Shown piece by piece: positions 1-8,423 of a stretch of 64,000 nt of DNA. The translations under genes and the position numbers were made by a program. Within the stretch, counting starts at the first letter, position 1, and every line of letters starts with the position of its first letter. This DNA is from Streptomyces sp. NBC_01481 (GTDB lineage: Bacteria; Actinomycetota; Actinomycetes; Streptomycetales; Streptomycetaceae): positions 434,001 through 498,000 of the forward strand of contig NZ_JAPEPT010000003.1 of the NCBI RefSeq assembly GCF_026339995.1. Reading direction: 5' to 3'. The notes under the pieces were generated by a model. That model ran no database searches. It had not been told where the DNA came from and saw only the letters and a list, made by a program, of their open reading frames with translations.

Positions 1-698
1 ACCAATTGACACCCGAGACCTCGTACACCTTCACCGTCCGGGCGCGCGACGCCGCGGGCAACCTCTCGAAGCCCAGTGCCGCTGTAGCCATCACCACGCC
101 GGCTCCCACGCCCGAGGACCATCACGCGCCCTCGCGACCGCTGAAGCTCACCGTCCGGGCCGACGGGAGCCGTGCGGCCACCTTGTCCTGGGTGCGGGCC
201 GGGGACGACGTCGGCATCACCTCGTACGACATCTACCAGGAGGACTCCCGGATCCACAGCGTGAGCGGCACCGAGACCACCGCCCGTGTCAGCGGGCTGC
301 GGCCCGGCACCGTCTACACCTTCACCGTGCGGGCACGCGACGCCGCCGAGAACTCCTCCCCGGACAGCAACGCCGTGGACCTGACCACCGCGTCGGCGCC
401 GGGGAAGGGGCCCAGCACGGCGCCCACCGATCTCAAGGCGGCTGCCCGCAAGGGAAACATCGATCTGAGCTGGACGCCACCGCAGACCGGTGGTCCGGTC
501 AAGGAGCATCAGCTGTTCCTGAACGGGAAGTTGGCTACGACGATTGTCTGGGGTGCCCAGCCTCCCGCCGGGACGGCGGCGTACACGATCACGGTCGTGG
601 ACAAGCCGGGCACCCGCTACAGCATCAAGCTCAGGGCCAAGCTGCCGGACGGTAAGTGGGGCGATTTCTCGGCGCAGCGGACGGTGGTGGTCCGATAG
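1..698 (+). CDS. Fibronectin type III domain protein, C-terminal part (5' truncated by the window edge)
   Basis: The reading frame is open from the first complete codon (position 3), so the real start lies upstream. What remains is the end of one FN3 domain, a Pro/Thr linker, a full FN3 domain (about residues 40-128) and a final FN3-like domain. The repeated signature YTFTVRARDAA occurs twice, about 100 residues apart, as expected for tandem FN3 modules. Such modules are usual in secreted Streptomyces glycoside hydrolases and carbohydrate-binding proteins, where they act as extracellular spacers. The catalytic part would be outside the window, so the enzyme class cannot be named. No anchor or membrane segment is seen at the C-terminus. 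Confidence 0.8.
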   Translation, partial: QLTPETSYTFTVRARDAAGNLSKPSAAVAITTPAPTPEDHHAPSRPLKLTVRADGSRAATLSWVRAGDDVGITSYDIYQEDSRIHSVSGTETTARVSGLRPGTVYTFTVRARDAAENSSPDSNAVDLTTASAPGKGPSTAPTDLKAAARKGNIDLSWTPPQTGGPVKEHQLFLNGKLATTIVWGAQPPAGTAAYTITVVDKPGTRYSIKLRAKLPDGKWGDFSAQRTVVVR

Positions 699-702
699 CG
701 GA

Positions 703-890
703 ATGGAGCCAGTCGAGGAGTGGACGGAGGCCGCGGCCAAACTCCCTGTATGGCAGAGTGCCGCGGACGACGCCTCGGAGCAGACTCTCACGAAGGCTCT
801 TGCCGTCAGTTTTTCGCGGTCTTCAACACTCTGGCGGAGGAGTTGGGCACGGAGTGGCCCATGGACCTGCGTGCGGCAACGAGTGCATAG
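703..890 (+). pseudogene. Short frameshifted coding relic, family unknown
   Basis: The roughly 300 bases between the FN3 gene and the helicase hold no intact gene. From 703 one frame reads MEPVEEWTEAAAKLPVWQSA and stays codon-biased to about 805. After a T-rich run (cagttttt, 807-814) the bias moves to another frame, which reads FFAVFNTLAEELGTEWPMDL and ends at a TAG (888-890). Both halves have Streptomyces-like third positions, so this looks like a small gene, or the tail of one, broken by a one-base slip. The family was not recognised. Confidence 0.3.
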
Positions 891-1002
891 CGCGTACTCG
901 ATCTCCGGCGTGTCGTCAGGTGTGGGCTGATATGTAGATACCTCCAGGGGGGACCTGTGAGCTGGATGCCCCTGTGCGTTCTGCTCAGGAGGTACTCGCC
1001 GT

Positions 1003-4000
1003 ATGCCCCATCAGTCCCGGACCGTGCGCACCGCCACCAGCGATCCCGGTCTTGACCGGCTGAAGGCTGTCCTCGACGGTTGGCGTAATTCACTGCTGGA
1101 CATGGGTGGGCGCAACCGGCTGCTGAACTTCCGCCACACCAAGACCGCGACCCTGGAACTCACTTCGCCCGGTGCCAATGCTCTCTTATCGGACCTCGCC
1201 AAGGGTTGGGACTTCGCACCGGTCGCGGAAGAAGCGGATGACGAAGGCAACGGGATCGTCGACCGGAGACCTTGCGCCGGGTTGGTCACCCAGAAGACGA
1301 CCCAGGCCACCCTGGACAGCGCGCTGTACCGACTGCGGCAGAAGTCCGGTCAGATGTTCAACGACTACGGCCTATGGGTGCTGTGGCTGGGCGTCGGCAT
1401 GCTCGACTGGTGTGAAGACGACGCCCATGAGAGCAGCTCGGCGCCACTGATCCTGGTCCCGGTCGAGCTGCGCCGCCCCAGCAGCCACCGCCGCTACCGG
1501 CTTCACCTCGCCGGCAACCAGGACCGCGTCCACAATCCCGCCCTGGCCGTGAAGATGGAGCGCCTCGGAGTCGACTGGGGCCCGGTCACCACCACTGACG
1601 TCACCGACCTGGCCGCCGTGATCTCGGCCGCCCGCAAGGTCGCGGCAGGACTGAAGGACTGGAAGGTCGACGAGCGGGTGGTGCTCAGCCTGTTCGAATC
1701 GCACCGCGAGGCCATGTACCAAGACCTTCAGCAGCATGAGGACCAGATCCTCGCCCACCCGCTGGTCCGAGCGGTCGCTCTCGGGCCCGACGCGGGGCTG
1801 CCTGACGACCTGATTGGCTTCGAACCCCCGGAGCTGGACCGTATCGACGACGTCCAGCTGCCCGAGAAGACCCCGCTGGTGCTGGACGCCGATGCCTCGC
1901 AGCGTCAGTGCATCGCCTCCGCCCTCGACAACCGGTCGTTCGTAATGAGCGGCCCGCCCGGTACCGGCAAGAGCCAGACCATCACCAACATGATCGCCGC
2001 GCTCATGCACGCCGGCCGTAGCGTGCTGTTCGTCAGTGAGAAGGCCGCGGCGCTCGACGTTGTACGCAATCGGCTGCGCGGCGTCGGCCTCGGCGACTCC
2101 GTCATGGCCTTGCACAGCGGCGATACGAGCAAGAAGGCGGTCGCCACCGAACTCGCCCGGGTCCTGACCACCGAGGCCCGTGTCACCGGGGCCGCCGAGC
2201 ACGAACTGGAGCGAGCCCGTCGACTGCGTGAAGAACTGTCCGCGTACGCCGCGGCCATGAATCAGACCCGCGACCCCCTCGAGCGAACTCTTCACGACGT
2301 TCTTGGACGCCTGGTTCAGCTGGAGCAGGCGGGCACCCCGCAACTGCCGCTGTCCGCCCAGAATGCGAAGACCGTCCGCACTCTGAGCGCAGGCGCTTTA
2401 CAGGAGATCGCTGCTGCCGCCGGCGCCATCAGCCGGGCCTGGCGTCCCGCCGCCGAAGGAGAGTCGTTCCCGTGGCGCGGGCTGGTCGGCACCTCGGCGC
2501 ACCAAGTGGTCACCGAGGCCTCCGACGCTCTCGACGGCCTGCGGACCGCGACCGGCCGACGCCCCTTCGCTGCCACGCAGGACGAGCCCCGCTCGGTCCG
2601 CGAACTTCAGCAGACCGTGCGTTCCTTGCGAGCGGGTCTGCCCGACGGCATTGGCTCGCCGGACCCGTCCCTGCCGGAGGACGTCTCCGGCCAACTTGCC
2701 CAGCTCGCCGACCTGTTCGGTCTGGCGAAGCAGGACCGCGCCGAGGTGGCATTCGCCCTGTGCGAGCTCGCCGATCTGACGACTACCGGCCACCGACCGC
2801 CGCGAGGCTGGTTCGACGCCGACACCCTGCGCGAGGCACATCAGGCAGCTCAGGAGCTGCGCCAGGCCTTGAACGCCGAGGGCGAGGCCCGGACGGCGGC
2901 CGAGGACGTCTTCGGCGAGCAGGTCCTCCAGGAGGCGGACCTGCCCGATCTGGTAGCGCGCTTCACCGATCAGCACCGTGGACTGATGGCACGCTTCTCG
3001 GCTCAGTACAAGGCCGACCGCGCCGCCGTGACCGCACTCACCCGCACCGGGACATGGCACAAGTCGCTCACGGGCCGCTTGGACGAGGCCCTGGCCTGGC
3101 GCAACGCAGCGGCCGAGGTGGTACGCCTCGCCGACGGGCACGCCACCCTCCTGGGCCGCTATGCCCCGCGCAGCCAGCAGGCGGTGGACGCGCTCGATAT
3201 GGCCCTGGCAACCGCCGACCGTATCGCAGAGCTGAGCCGCGATGCCGACCGGCGCGACCTGCTCGCCGACCAATTGGCCGACGACGCCGACACGGACCGC
3301 CTGCCCGTGCTGCTGGCCGACAGCGTACGGCGCTTGCTGGGCGACTGGTGCGCGGTCGCGACCCGCCGCACCGAACGCTGGTCCGCGTCGGTAACCGCGC
3401 TCCTCGACATCTTCGACGCCGCGCGAGGAGCGCAGCTCTCACCGTCACTACTCGGCACCTTCGATCAGGCCCAGCAGGTGATCGACGCGCTGCTTGCCGA
3501 CGCGCACGGCCCCGAGGAATGGCAGGCTTACCGTGGCGGCCTTGTTGTCCTGGCCCGCCACGGCGCTGACGACCTCGTCGCGAGCGCGGCAGAGCGGGGT
3601 GTCGACCCGGAGCGGCTCCCGGACATCGTCGAACAGGCAATGCTCCGGTCCTGGGCCGACGGCATCCTCGCCACCGACGACCGGCTGCGCACGACACGCT
3701 CGGACGACCTCGACGCACGGGTGTCGGACTATCGGGAAGCCGACCTCCGCCTGATCGCCGCCGCGGGCGGTGCGGTGATCGAGGCGTGCAACAAGCGACG
3801 GCCACGCCGCTTCGGCAGCGGAGGCGGCGCCGTGATCACCCGCGAGGCGGAGAAGAAGACGCGGCACATGCCGGTGCGTGAGCTTCTCGGCCGAACCCGC
3901 GAGGTCGTGCAGTCGATCAAGCCATGCTTCATGATGAGCCCGCTGACGGTAAGCCAGTTCCTTCCCGCCGACTACCACTTCGACGTGGTCGTCTTCGACG

Positions 4001-5913
4001 AGGCGTCGCAGGTCCGCCCCAGCGACGCGATCAACTGCATCTATCGCGGACGCACGCTTGTCGTCGCCGGTGACGACAAGCAGCTGCCGCCCACCTCGTT
4101 CTTCGACTCCTCGGTGGAGGACGATTCGGACGAGTACGAGGAGGACGTCCCCGACTCGTTCGAGTCACTGCTGCACGCCTGCAAGGCGGGCGCCATGCGA
4201 GAACTGCCCCTGCGCTGGCACTACCGCAGCCGCCACGAGAACCTGATCACCTTCAGCAACCGCTCGTTCTACAACAACTCGATGGTGACGTTCCCCGGCG
4301 CACTCGACGAGGGCAATGACGTCGGTGTCGCTTTCTGCAAGGCCGACGGCGTCTACGACCGGGGTGGCCGTCGTGACAACCGCGCCGAGGCCGACTTCGT
4401 CGCCGAGCGCGTCATCCACCACTTCGACACCCGTCGTGGCCGGACTCTTGGTGTGGTCGCCCTCTCGCAGGCGCAGGCCTCGGCCATCGACCAGGCTGTG
4501 CAGCAGGCCCGGTTGATGCGCCCCGATCTCGATCACTGTTTCACCGAGGGGCGCCTCGACGGCTTCTTCGTGAAGAATCTCGAATCGGTACAAGGTGACG
4601 AACGCGACGTCATGATCATGTCCGTCGGATACGGCCCCGACGAGTACGGCAAGCTCGGTCTGAACTTCGGCCCCATCAATAAGGGCGGGGGCTGGCGGCG
4701 CCTCAACGTAGCAATCACCCGCGCCCGTTACCGCATGGAGGTCGTCGCCTCCTTCCGCGGTACGAGCCTGCCCGACAGCTCGAACGAGAGCGTTCAGCAT
4801 CTCAAGCGCTACCTGGAGTATGCAGATAACGGCCCGGCCGTCTTGGCCCGCGACGTCGTCCAGTCCGACGCGGAGCCGGACAGCCCCTTCGAGGAGTCCG
4901 TCCGCACGGTGCTGCAGGACTGGGGCTACACGGTCCAGCCTCAGGTCGGCGTCGCGGGATACCGCATCGATCTCGGCCTGCGCCACCCGGAACTGCCCGG
5001 TGCGTACGCCCTCGGCATCGAGTGCGACGGCGCGATGTATCACTCCTCGAAGACTGCCCGGGACCGAGACCGGCTGCGCGAGCAGGTCCTGAACGGGCTC
5101 GGCTGGCGGCTGTACCGGATCTGGGGAACGGACTGGTACCGGGGCCGGGCGGCGGCGGAGCTGCGCCTGCGCGAGGCGGTCGAGCAGGCCATCGCTCGGG
5201 GACCGCTGGCCGTGTCGGCGCCAGGGGTTTCGGAAGCGGGCGGCTCGTCCGAGACCGGCCCGGACGGGGGCGGTCCGTTGCCGACAGTTCCGGCTCCGCG
5301 TGCGGAGGCGCGGGTCGAGGTCGAGTACGACCGGGTGCCTGTCGACAGTGAGCTGGCGCGCGAGTGGAGCGCCCAGTACCGGACGGCGTCGATCAGCGTC
5401 ACTGTGCACTACGAGCTCCACACGCCGGAGGCCCGGCCGACTCTGCGTAAGGCGCTGGCGCAGATCATTGAGGTCGAGGGCCCTATCCATGAGGACGTGC
5501 TGGTTCAGCGGGCGCGTGAGGCCTGGGGACTCGGCCGGGCAGGGAACCGCATCAGGGACAACGTGCGGGAGGTGGCGCGGGCTCTGGTCCGCTCGGGCCT
5601 CGTCGCCTCAGAAGGGTCCTTCTTCGACGTGGCGGAGCGGGCGGAAGCGCTGAAGGCCCGGCGTCCGGAGGACGGGGAAATGGCGCGCAAGGTCACGTAC
5701 ATCGCCCCGGAGGAACGGCATCTGGCATTGTGCGAGCTTGCATCGGAATGCCCTGGAATGTCACAAGATGAGTTGATCAAGCAGGCGTGCGACTTCTTCG
5801 GCTGGCGCCGCATGGGCAAGGACATCCGCGACTGCCTGGCGGCGGACATCGTGGAGCTGTACCGGCAGCGGAGGCTGGAGGGCGGTCCGGGGCGGGTTAA
5901 CGCGGTGCGCTGA
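1003..5913 (+). CDS. DUF4011-helicase-Vsr-like nuclease-DUF3320 protein (Hhe-type defence candidate)
   Basis: A 1636-residue protein with a strong Shine-Dalgarno (aggaggt, 988-994) nine bases before the ATG. In order it has an N-terminal DUF4011-like region (about 20-280), an SF1/UPF1-like helicase split by a long insert, a Vsr/MTES_1575-type nuclease domain and a DUF3320 tail. Visible motifs are Walker A GPPGTGKS (317-324), Walker B DEASQ (999-1003), the QLPPTSFF motif (from 1027), WHYRSR (from 1072) and the terminal helicase motif NVAITRAR (1235-1242). The nuclease shows RIDLGL (D1323) followed by GIECDG (E1340, D1342), a PD-(D/E)XK/Vsr-like arrangement, then MYHSS. Proteins with this order were described as the single-gene antiphage system Hhe (DUF4011-helicase-Vsr). 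Inference: an intracellular nucleic-acid sensor and degrader active against phage. All motor and nuclease residues seem present. Confidence 0.85.
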   Translation: MPHQSRTVRTATSDPGLDRLKAVLDGWRNSLLDMGGRNRLLNFRHTKTATLELTSPGANALLSDLAKGWDFAPVAEEADDEGNGIVDRRPCAGLVTQKTTQATLDSALYRLRQKSGQMFNDYGLWVLWLGVGMLDWCEDDAHESSSAPLILVPVELRRPSSHRRYRLHLAGNQDRVHNPALAVKMERLGVDWGPVTTTDVTDLAAVISAARKVAAGLKDWKVDERVVLSLFESHREAMYQDLQQHEDQILAHPLVRAVALGPDAGLPDDLIGFEPPELDRIDDVQLPEKTPLVLDADASQRQCIASALDNRSFVMSGPPGTGKSQTITNMIAALMHAGRSVLFVSEKAAALDVVRNRLRGVGLGDSVMALHSGDTSKKAVATELARVLTTEARVTGAAEHELERARRLREELSAYAAAMNQTRDPLERTLHDVLGRLVQLEQAGTPQLPLSAQNAKTVRTLSAGALQEIAAAAGAISRAWRPAAEGESFPWRGLVGTSAHQVVTEASDALDGLRTATGRRPFAATQDEPRSVRELQQTVRSLRAGLPDGIGSPDPSLPEDVSGQLAQLADLFGLAKQDRAEVAFALCELADLTTTGHRPPRGWFDADTLREAHQAAQELRQALNAEGEARTAAEDVFGEQVLQEADLPDLVARFTDQHRGLMARFSAQYKADRAAVTALTRTGTWHKSLTGRLDEALAWRNAAAEVVRLADGHATLLGRYAPRSQQAVDALDMALATADRIAELSRDADRRDLLADQLADDADTDRLPVLLADSVRRLLGDWCAVATRRTERWSASVTALLDIFDAARGAQLSPSLLGTFDQAQQVIDALLADAHGPEEWQAYRGGLVVLARHGADDLVASAAERGVDPERLPDIVEQAMLRSWADGILATDDRLRTTRSDDLDARVSDYREADLRLIAAAGGAVIEACNKRRPRRFGSGGGAVITREAEKKTRHMPVRELLGRTREVVQSIKPCFMMSPLTVSQFLPADYHFDVVVFDEASQVRPSDAINCIYRGRTLVVAGDDKQLPPTSFFDSSVEDDSDEYEEDVPDSFESLLHACKAGAMRELPLRWHYRSRHENLITFSNRSFYNNSMVTFPGALDEGNDVGVAFCKADGVYDRGGRRDNRAEADFVAERVIHHFDTRRGRTLGVVALSQAQASAIDQAVQQARLMRPDLDHCFTEGRLDGFFVKNLESVQGDERDVMIMSVGYGPDEYGKLGLNFGPINKGGGWRRLNVAITRARYRMEVVASFRGTSLPDSSNESVQHLKRYLEYADNGPAVLARDVVQSDAEPDSPFEESVRTVLQDWGYTVQPQVGVAGYRIDLGLRHPELPGAYALGIECDGAMYHSSKTARDRDRLREQVLNGLGWRLYRIWGTDWYRGRAAAELRLREAVEQAIARGPLAVSAPGVSEAGGSSETGPDGGGPLPTVPAPRAEARVEVEYDRVPVDSELAREWSAQYRTASISVTVHYELHTPEARPTLRKALAQIIEVEGPIHEDVLVQRAREAWGLGRAGNRIRDNVREVARALVRSGLVASEGSFFDVAERAEALKARRPEDGEMARKVTYIAPEERHLALCELASECPGMSQDELIKQACDFFGWRRMGKDIRDCLAADIVELYRQRRLEGGPGRVNAVR

Positions 5914-5963
5914 CAGAGTCTGATGGGTTGCGCCGGGCAGTCGAGCACTGCGCTTCGGGCTGC

Positions 5964-5977
5964 AGCCCATATGGGCT
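5964..5977. terminator. Palindrome between convergent genes
   Basis: A 14-bp perfect palindrome, AGCCCATATGGGCT, lies at the meeting point of the rightward helicase gene and the leftward operon and touches the stop codon of the latter. It could act as a bidirectional terminator, but no T-tract is present. Confidence 0.4.
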
Positions 5978-6969
5978 CAGCTCTCGTCCTGTTCCAGGTC
6001 AAGCAGCAGGTAACTGTGGTGTTCACGGCCCAGTGGGGATCGGGCCGTGGTGACCAGAACCCGCGCTCGGACCCTACGATCGGCGTAGGCACGCACTAGT
6101 GCGGTCACCTCGCGGTCGGCACGAACCGTGATGACCTCATGTTCTGCGATTTCGACCTCGACGGTTCCGCGCACCTTGCTGCCACCCACCACGGTGCCGA
6201 CGAAGGTGTCTTCGCGATCCTCGAATTCCGCTGCTCGCAGCGTCTGCCGACAGCGTTGCGCCCCGTCGCTGCTGAGAGTCGAAGACCTCAGCCCGCTGTG
6301 TGGTGACTGCCAGGTGAGTCTGACCCTGGCATCTGCGTCGGCGACGACACCGGAGAGCGTTGACAGGTGTCCCGACGCTCGGCGCCCGAGGGGAAGTGCG
6401 GTGGCGAGGATCGCGTCCTCGGAGCCCGCTCCTGATTCGGCCTTATCGGCCAGATCCAGGATCGTGCTCATCGTGCGGTCGAGTAGCGACTCTGTCGGGC
6501 CGACATCCCGTAGCTCCTGTTGAGCCTCCGGTGGGGCTTCTTCCAGAACCATTCCGTAGGACGAGGGGAAGACAGCTGCTGAATACAGCTTCGTGGCACG
6601 CTGGATCTCCTTGGGGACCGGGCCCGAATCATGCGTGGGGCGTTGATCGTCAAGGGCGTGCGCGACTGATGTGACGGCTGCCTGAAGCGCCGTTAGCCAA
6701 CCACCCAGAACAGCGGACTCCACACGATGATCGCGTACCGGCGGCCCGTCGAGCGCGAGCCAGAGGGAGCGGCGCAATGTGTCCTGCTGTCCCTGATCGA
6801 TGAGCTGCCCATGAACGATCGCATTCCGGAGGCGCCGGTTCTGAGCGCTTGCCAGCTCGGCCAGCGAATGTACAGGCGCGTGACCGGCTGCCTTTGCCCG
6901 GTTGGCCTGCAGCCAGGCGAGGAGAGCTTGCCTGTCCGAAGGGTCGGGCAGGCTCTGCGGGGCGTTCAA
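5977..6969 (-). CDS. Protein of unknown family with a HEPN-like RX4H motif, partner of the nucleotidyltransferase
   Basis: A 330-residue protein starting at TTG (6969-6967). This codon overlaps the stop of the upstream gene as TTGA, and a GGAGG about 6 bases upstream supports the start. The N-terminal 90 residues are helical, with LRNAIVHG placing R48 and H53 in the RX4H spacing of HEPN ribonucleases (usual form RNxxxH). The rest is unassigned: a central helical part (about 100-200) and a beta-rich C-terminus (about 245-325). The coupling to a DUF6932/MNT-like nucleotidyltransferase recalls MNT-HEPN toxin-antitoxin pairs, in which the transferase modifies the HEPN toxin. That role is inference: the motif sits near the N-terminus, whereas in canonical HEPN domains it lies on the last helix, so the match may be coincidental. 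Confidence 0.75.
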   Translation of the reverse strand: MNAPQSLPDPSDRQALLAWLQANRAKAAGHAPVHSLAELASAQNRRLRNAIVHGQLIDQGQQDTLRRSLWLALDGPPVRDHRVESAVLGGWLTALQAAVTSVAHALDDQRPTHDSGPVPKEIQRATKLYSAAVFPSSYGMVLEEAPPEAQQELRDVGPTESLLDRTMSTILDLADKAESGAGSEDAILATALPLGRRASGHLSTLSGVVADADARVRLTWQSPHSGLRSSTLSSDGAQRCRQTLRAAEFEDREDTFVGTVVGGSKVRGTVEVEIAEHEVITVRADREVTALVRAYADRRVRARVLVTTARSPLGREHHSYLLLDLEQDES

Positions 6970-7523
6970 AGCAGTACCTCCACATATCCGCGCCGACTGT
7001 CTGTGCCACTGCCGTCAAGTGTCGCTCGGCAACGCTGCCAGATCTCGTCGTAGAGACCCAGCTTGTAAAACACTTCCCGGTCTCCCAGCGCCATGGCTCC
7101 GGTCACACCGAGGTCGCCGAAGTGGGTGGTCCCCGGCAGCCGCAGGATGTACGCGTCCACTCGCATCCCCTGGCCGACACACCAGTCCCGGGTTGCCAGG
7201 TTGTCCAGGTAGTCCGCATCATCGCTGTCTGATGCGTGAGCATCGTAGACATCGTGCGGAATCAGATAGGTGACGTCCGCGTCGCTGGGGTCGATCTTGC
7301 CGCTGACGAAGCTCCCGGCCAGCCATATCCGGCTCACTGCTCCGAGGACGGCCTCCACTGCCGCGTAGTGGAACTCCCATTCATTAAAGATCTCCGCTCG
7401 TGTGGCGGAGCCGGCGAATCGCTCGCTCTTCACCAGCTCGCTCTCCACCTCTTCCCAGGTGAGGGGAAAGCGCCCTGGCGGCAACGTGTCCGTGGCCGGG
7501 AGGAAGGGCGGCAGGGAAGGCAT
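6966..7523 (-). CDS. DUF6932-type nucleotidyltransferase
   Basis: A 185-residue protein. The ATG at 7523 has an aaggag Shine-Dalgarno six bases upstream. The N-terminus (PPF..TDTLPPGRFPLTWEEV) matches the usual opening of DUF6932 proteins. The nucleotidyltransferase signature is complete: G70-S71 followed by D81 and D83 (GSFVSGKIDPSDADV), the metal-binding triad region of the pol-beta/MNT fold. It is the first gene of a leftward operon, and its stop overlaps the TTG start of the next gene, so the two are probably made in equal amounts by translational coupling. MNT proteins paired with a second protein often act as antitoxins or modify a partner. The actual substrate is unknown. Confidence 0.75.
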   Translation of the reverse strand: MPSLPPFLPATDTLPPGRFPLTWEEVESELVKSERFAGSATRAEIFNEWEFHYAAVEAVLGAVSRIWLAGSFVSGKIDPSDADVTYLIPHDVYDAHASDSDDADYLDNLATRDWCVGQGMRVDAYILRLPGTTHFGDLGVTGAMALGDREVFYKLGLYDEIWQRCRATLDGSGTDSRRGYVEVLL

Positions 7524-7622
7524 GAGGCTCCTTCGCGGGTGATCGTCCGAGCAGGCTATGGCAGCGGGCTGGTGCCGGGGAGCTGGATGAGATTCTTCCG
7601 CCGATGGGGTGACAGAGAGGCG

Positions 7623-7849
7623 ATGGGCAAGCGGCTGGTGCCCAAAGGCCCCCGGGATAGTGATCCGGGGTTCGGACTGCCGTCGGCTGCCAAGGCCGGG
7701 CGCGTTGACGAGGCGATGCGGCTGTCGGAGCTGCACATCGGGACCAGCTCACCGAGACCGCGATCGCGGAACGCGCGGCGGCCTGGTCGGCGTCGGCTTC
7801 CGGCGCCACATTCGGTGTTCAAATCAACCTGGAGACCAGTGAGTGGTGA
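7623..7849 (+). pseudogene. Frameshifted relic of an unknown gene in the 7524-7876 gap
   Basis: The 350-base gap between the nucleotidyltransferase and marR has no intact gene. From an ATG at 7623 one frame reads codon-biased sequence to about 7738 (...AKAGRVDEAMRLSELHIG). The bias then switches to another frame reading DQLTETAIAERAAAWSASAS and ending at TGA 7847-7849. One slip near 7738-7742 would join them into a reading frame of about 75 residues, possibly the C-terminal end of a longer lost gene. The family was not recognised. Leftward promoter sequences for the nucleotidyltransferase should also lie here, but none is obvious. Confidence 0.35.
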
Positions 7850-7876
7850 ACGGCCCCTGGCGCGGGGCCGCCGTTC

Positions 7877-8338
7877 TCACCCGTCCAGTGCCGCCGCCAT
7901 GTGGTCGAGGTCGGTGAGGAGTTCGGCGAGACGTTGCTCCGGGACGGCGTCGGTCATGAGCTGGTCAATGGCGTAGACGGCGGAGCGTGCCGCCGCGAGG
8001 CGGCGGTGGCCCTCATCGGTGAGGTGGGCGGGCAGAGCGCGGCCGCGGTCGGTGGTGGCAGGCCGGGTGATGAGGCCGGCGTCCTGCAGTCCGCGAAGGA
8101 CGACGTTCATGGACTGCCGCGTGACGAACGCGCCGCGGGCCAGCTCGGCGTTGGACAGGCCCGGGCGCTGGTCGAGGAGTTCGAGGCAGGCGTACTGCGG
8201 CACCGTCAGGCCGTACTCCCGCAGTGCTCTGTCCATCGCGCCGCGCAGCGCCGCGGCGGCACGCTTCAGGCGGTAGCCCAGGCGCTCGGTCACGTCGGTG
8301 GCGGGCGGGGCCTGGCTGGAGGGAGTCGCATCATGCAT
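7877..8338 (-). CDS. MarR family transcriptional regulator
   Basis: A 153-residue protein with the MarR winged-helix layout: N-terminal dimerisation helices, then the DNA-binding part LSNAELARGAFVTRQSMNVV (about residues 61-80) followed by the wing containing TDRGRALPAHLTDEGHR. It is divergent from a VOC-domain gene, and two copies of a TGTCA-containing inverted repeat lie in the gap, one over its own start codon. It therefore probably represses itself and the VOC gene and is released by a small phenolic or lipophilic ligand. The ligand cannot be told from sequence. Confidence 0.9.
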   Translation of the reverse strand: MHDATPSSQAPPATDVTERLGYRLKRAAAALRGAMDRALREYGLTVPQYACLELLDQRPGLSNAELARGAFVTRQSMNVVLRGLQDAGLITRPATTDRGRALPAHLTDEGHRRLAAARSAVYAIDQLMTDAVPEQRLAELLTDLDHMAAALDG

Positions 8339-8402
8339 GTCAGGAGTTTGACATGTGTCCGCGGCGCCGTCTAACTTCGTCGTATGTCAAAGTCCTGACA
8401 TG
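8336..8402. promoter_or_regulatory. Two MarR operators in the marR-VOC divergent region
   Basis: Site 1 (8336-8355) contains TGTCAGGAGTTTGACA. Site 2 (8384-8402) contains TGTCAAAGTCCTGACA, whose reverse complement differs from site 1 by one base. Site 1 covers the marR ATG and site 2 lies just upstream of the VOC gene, a layout that would let one dimer species control both directions. Confidence 0.75.
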
Positions 8403-8423
8403 CAACACGATCGAGGAGTACTC

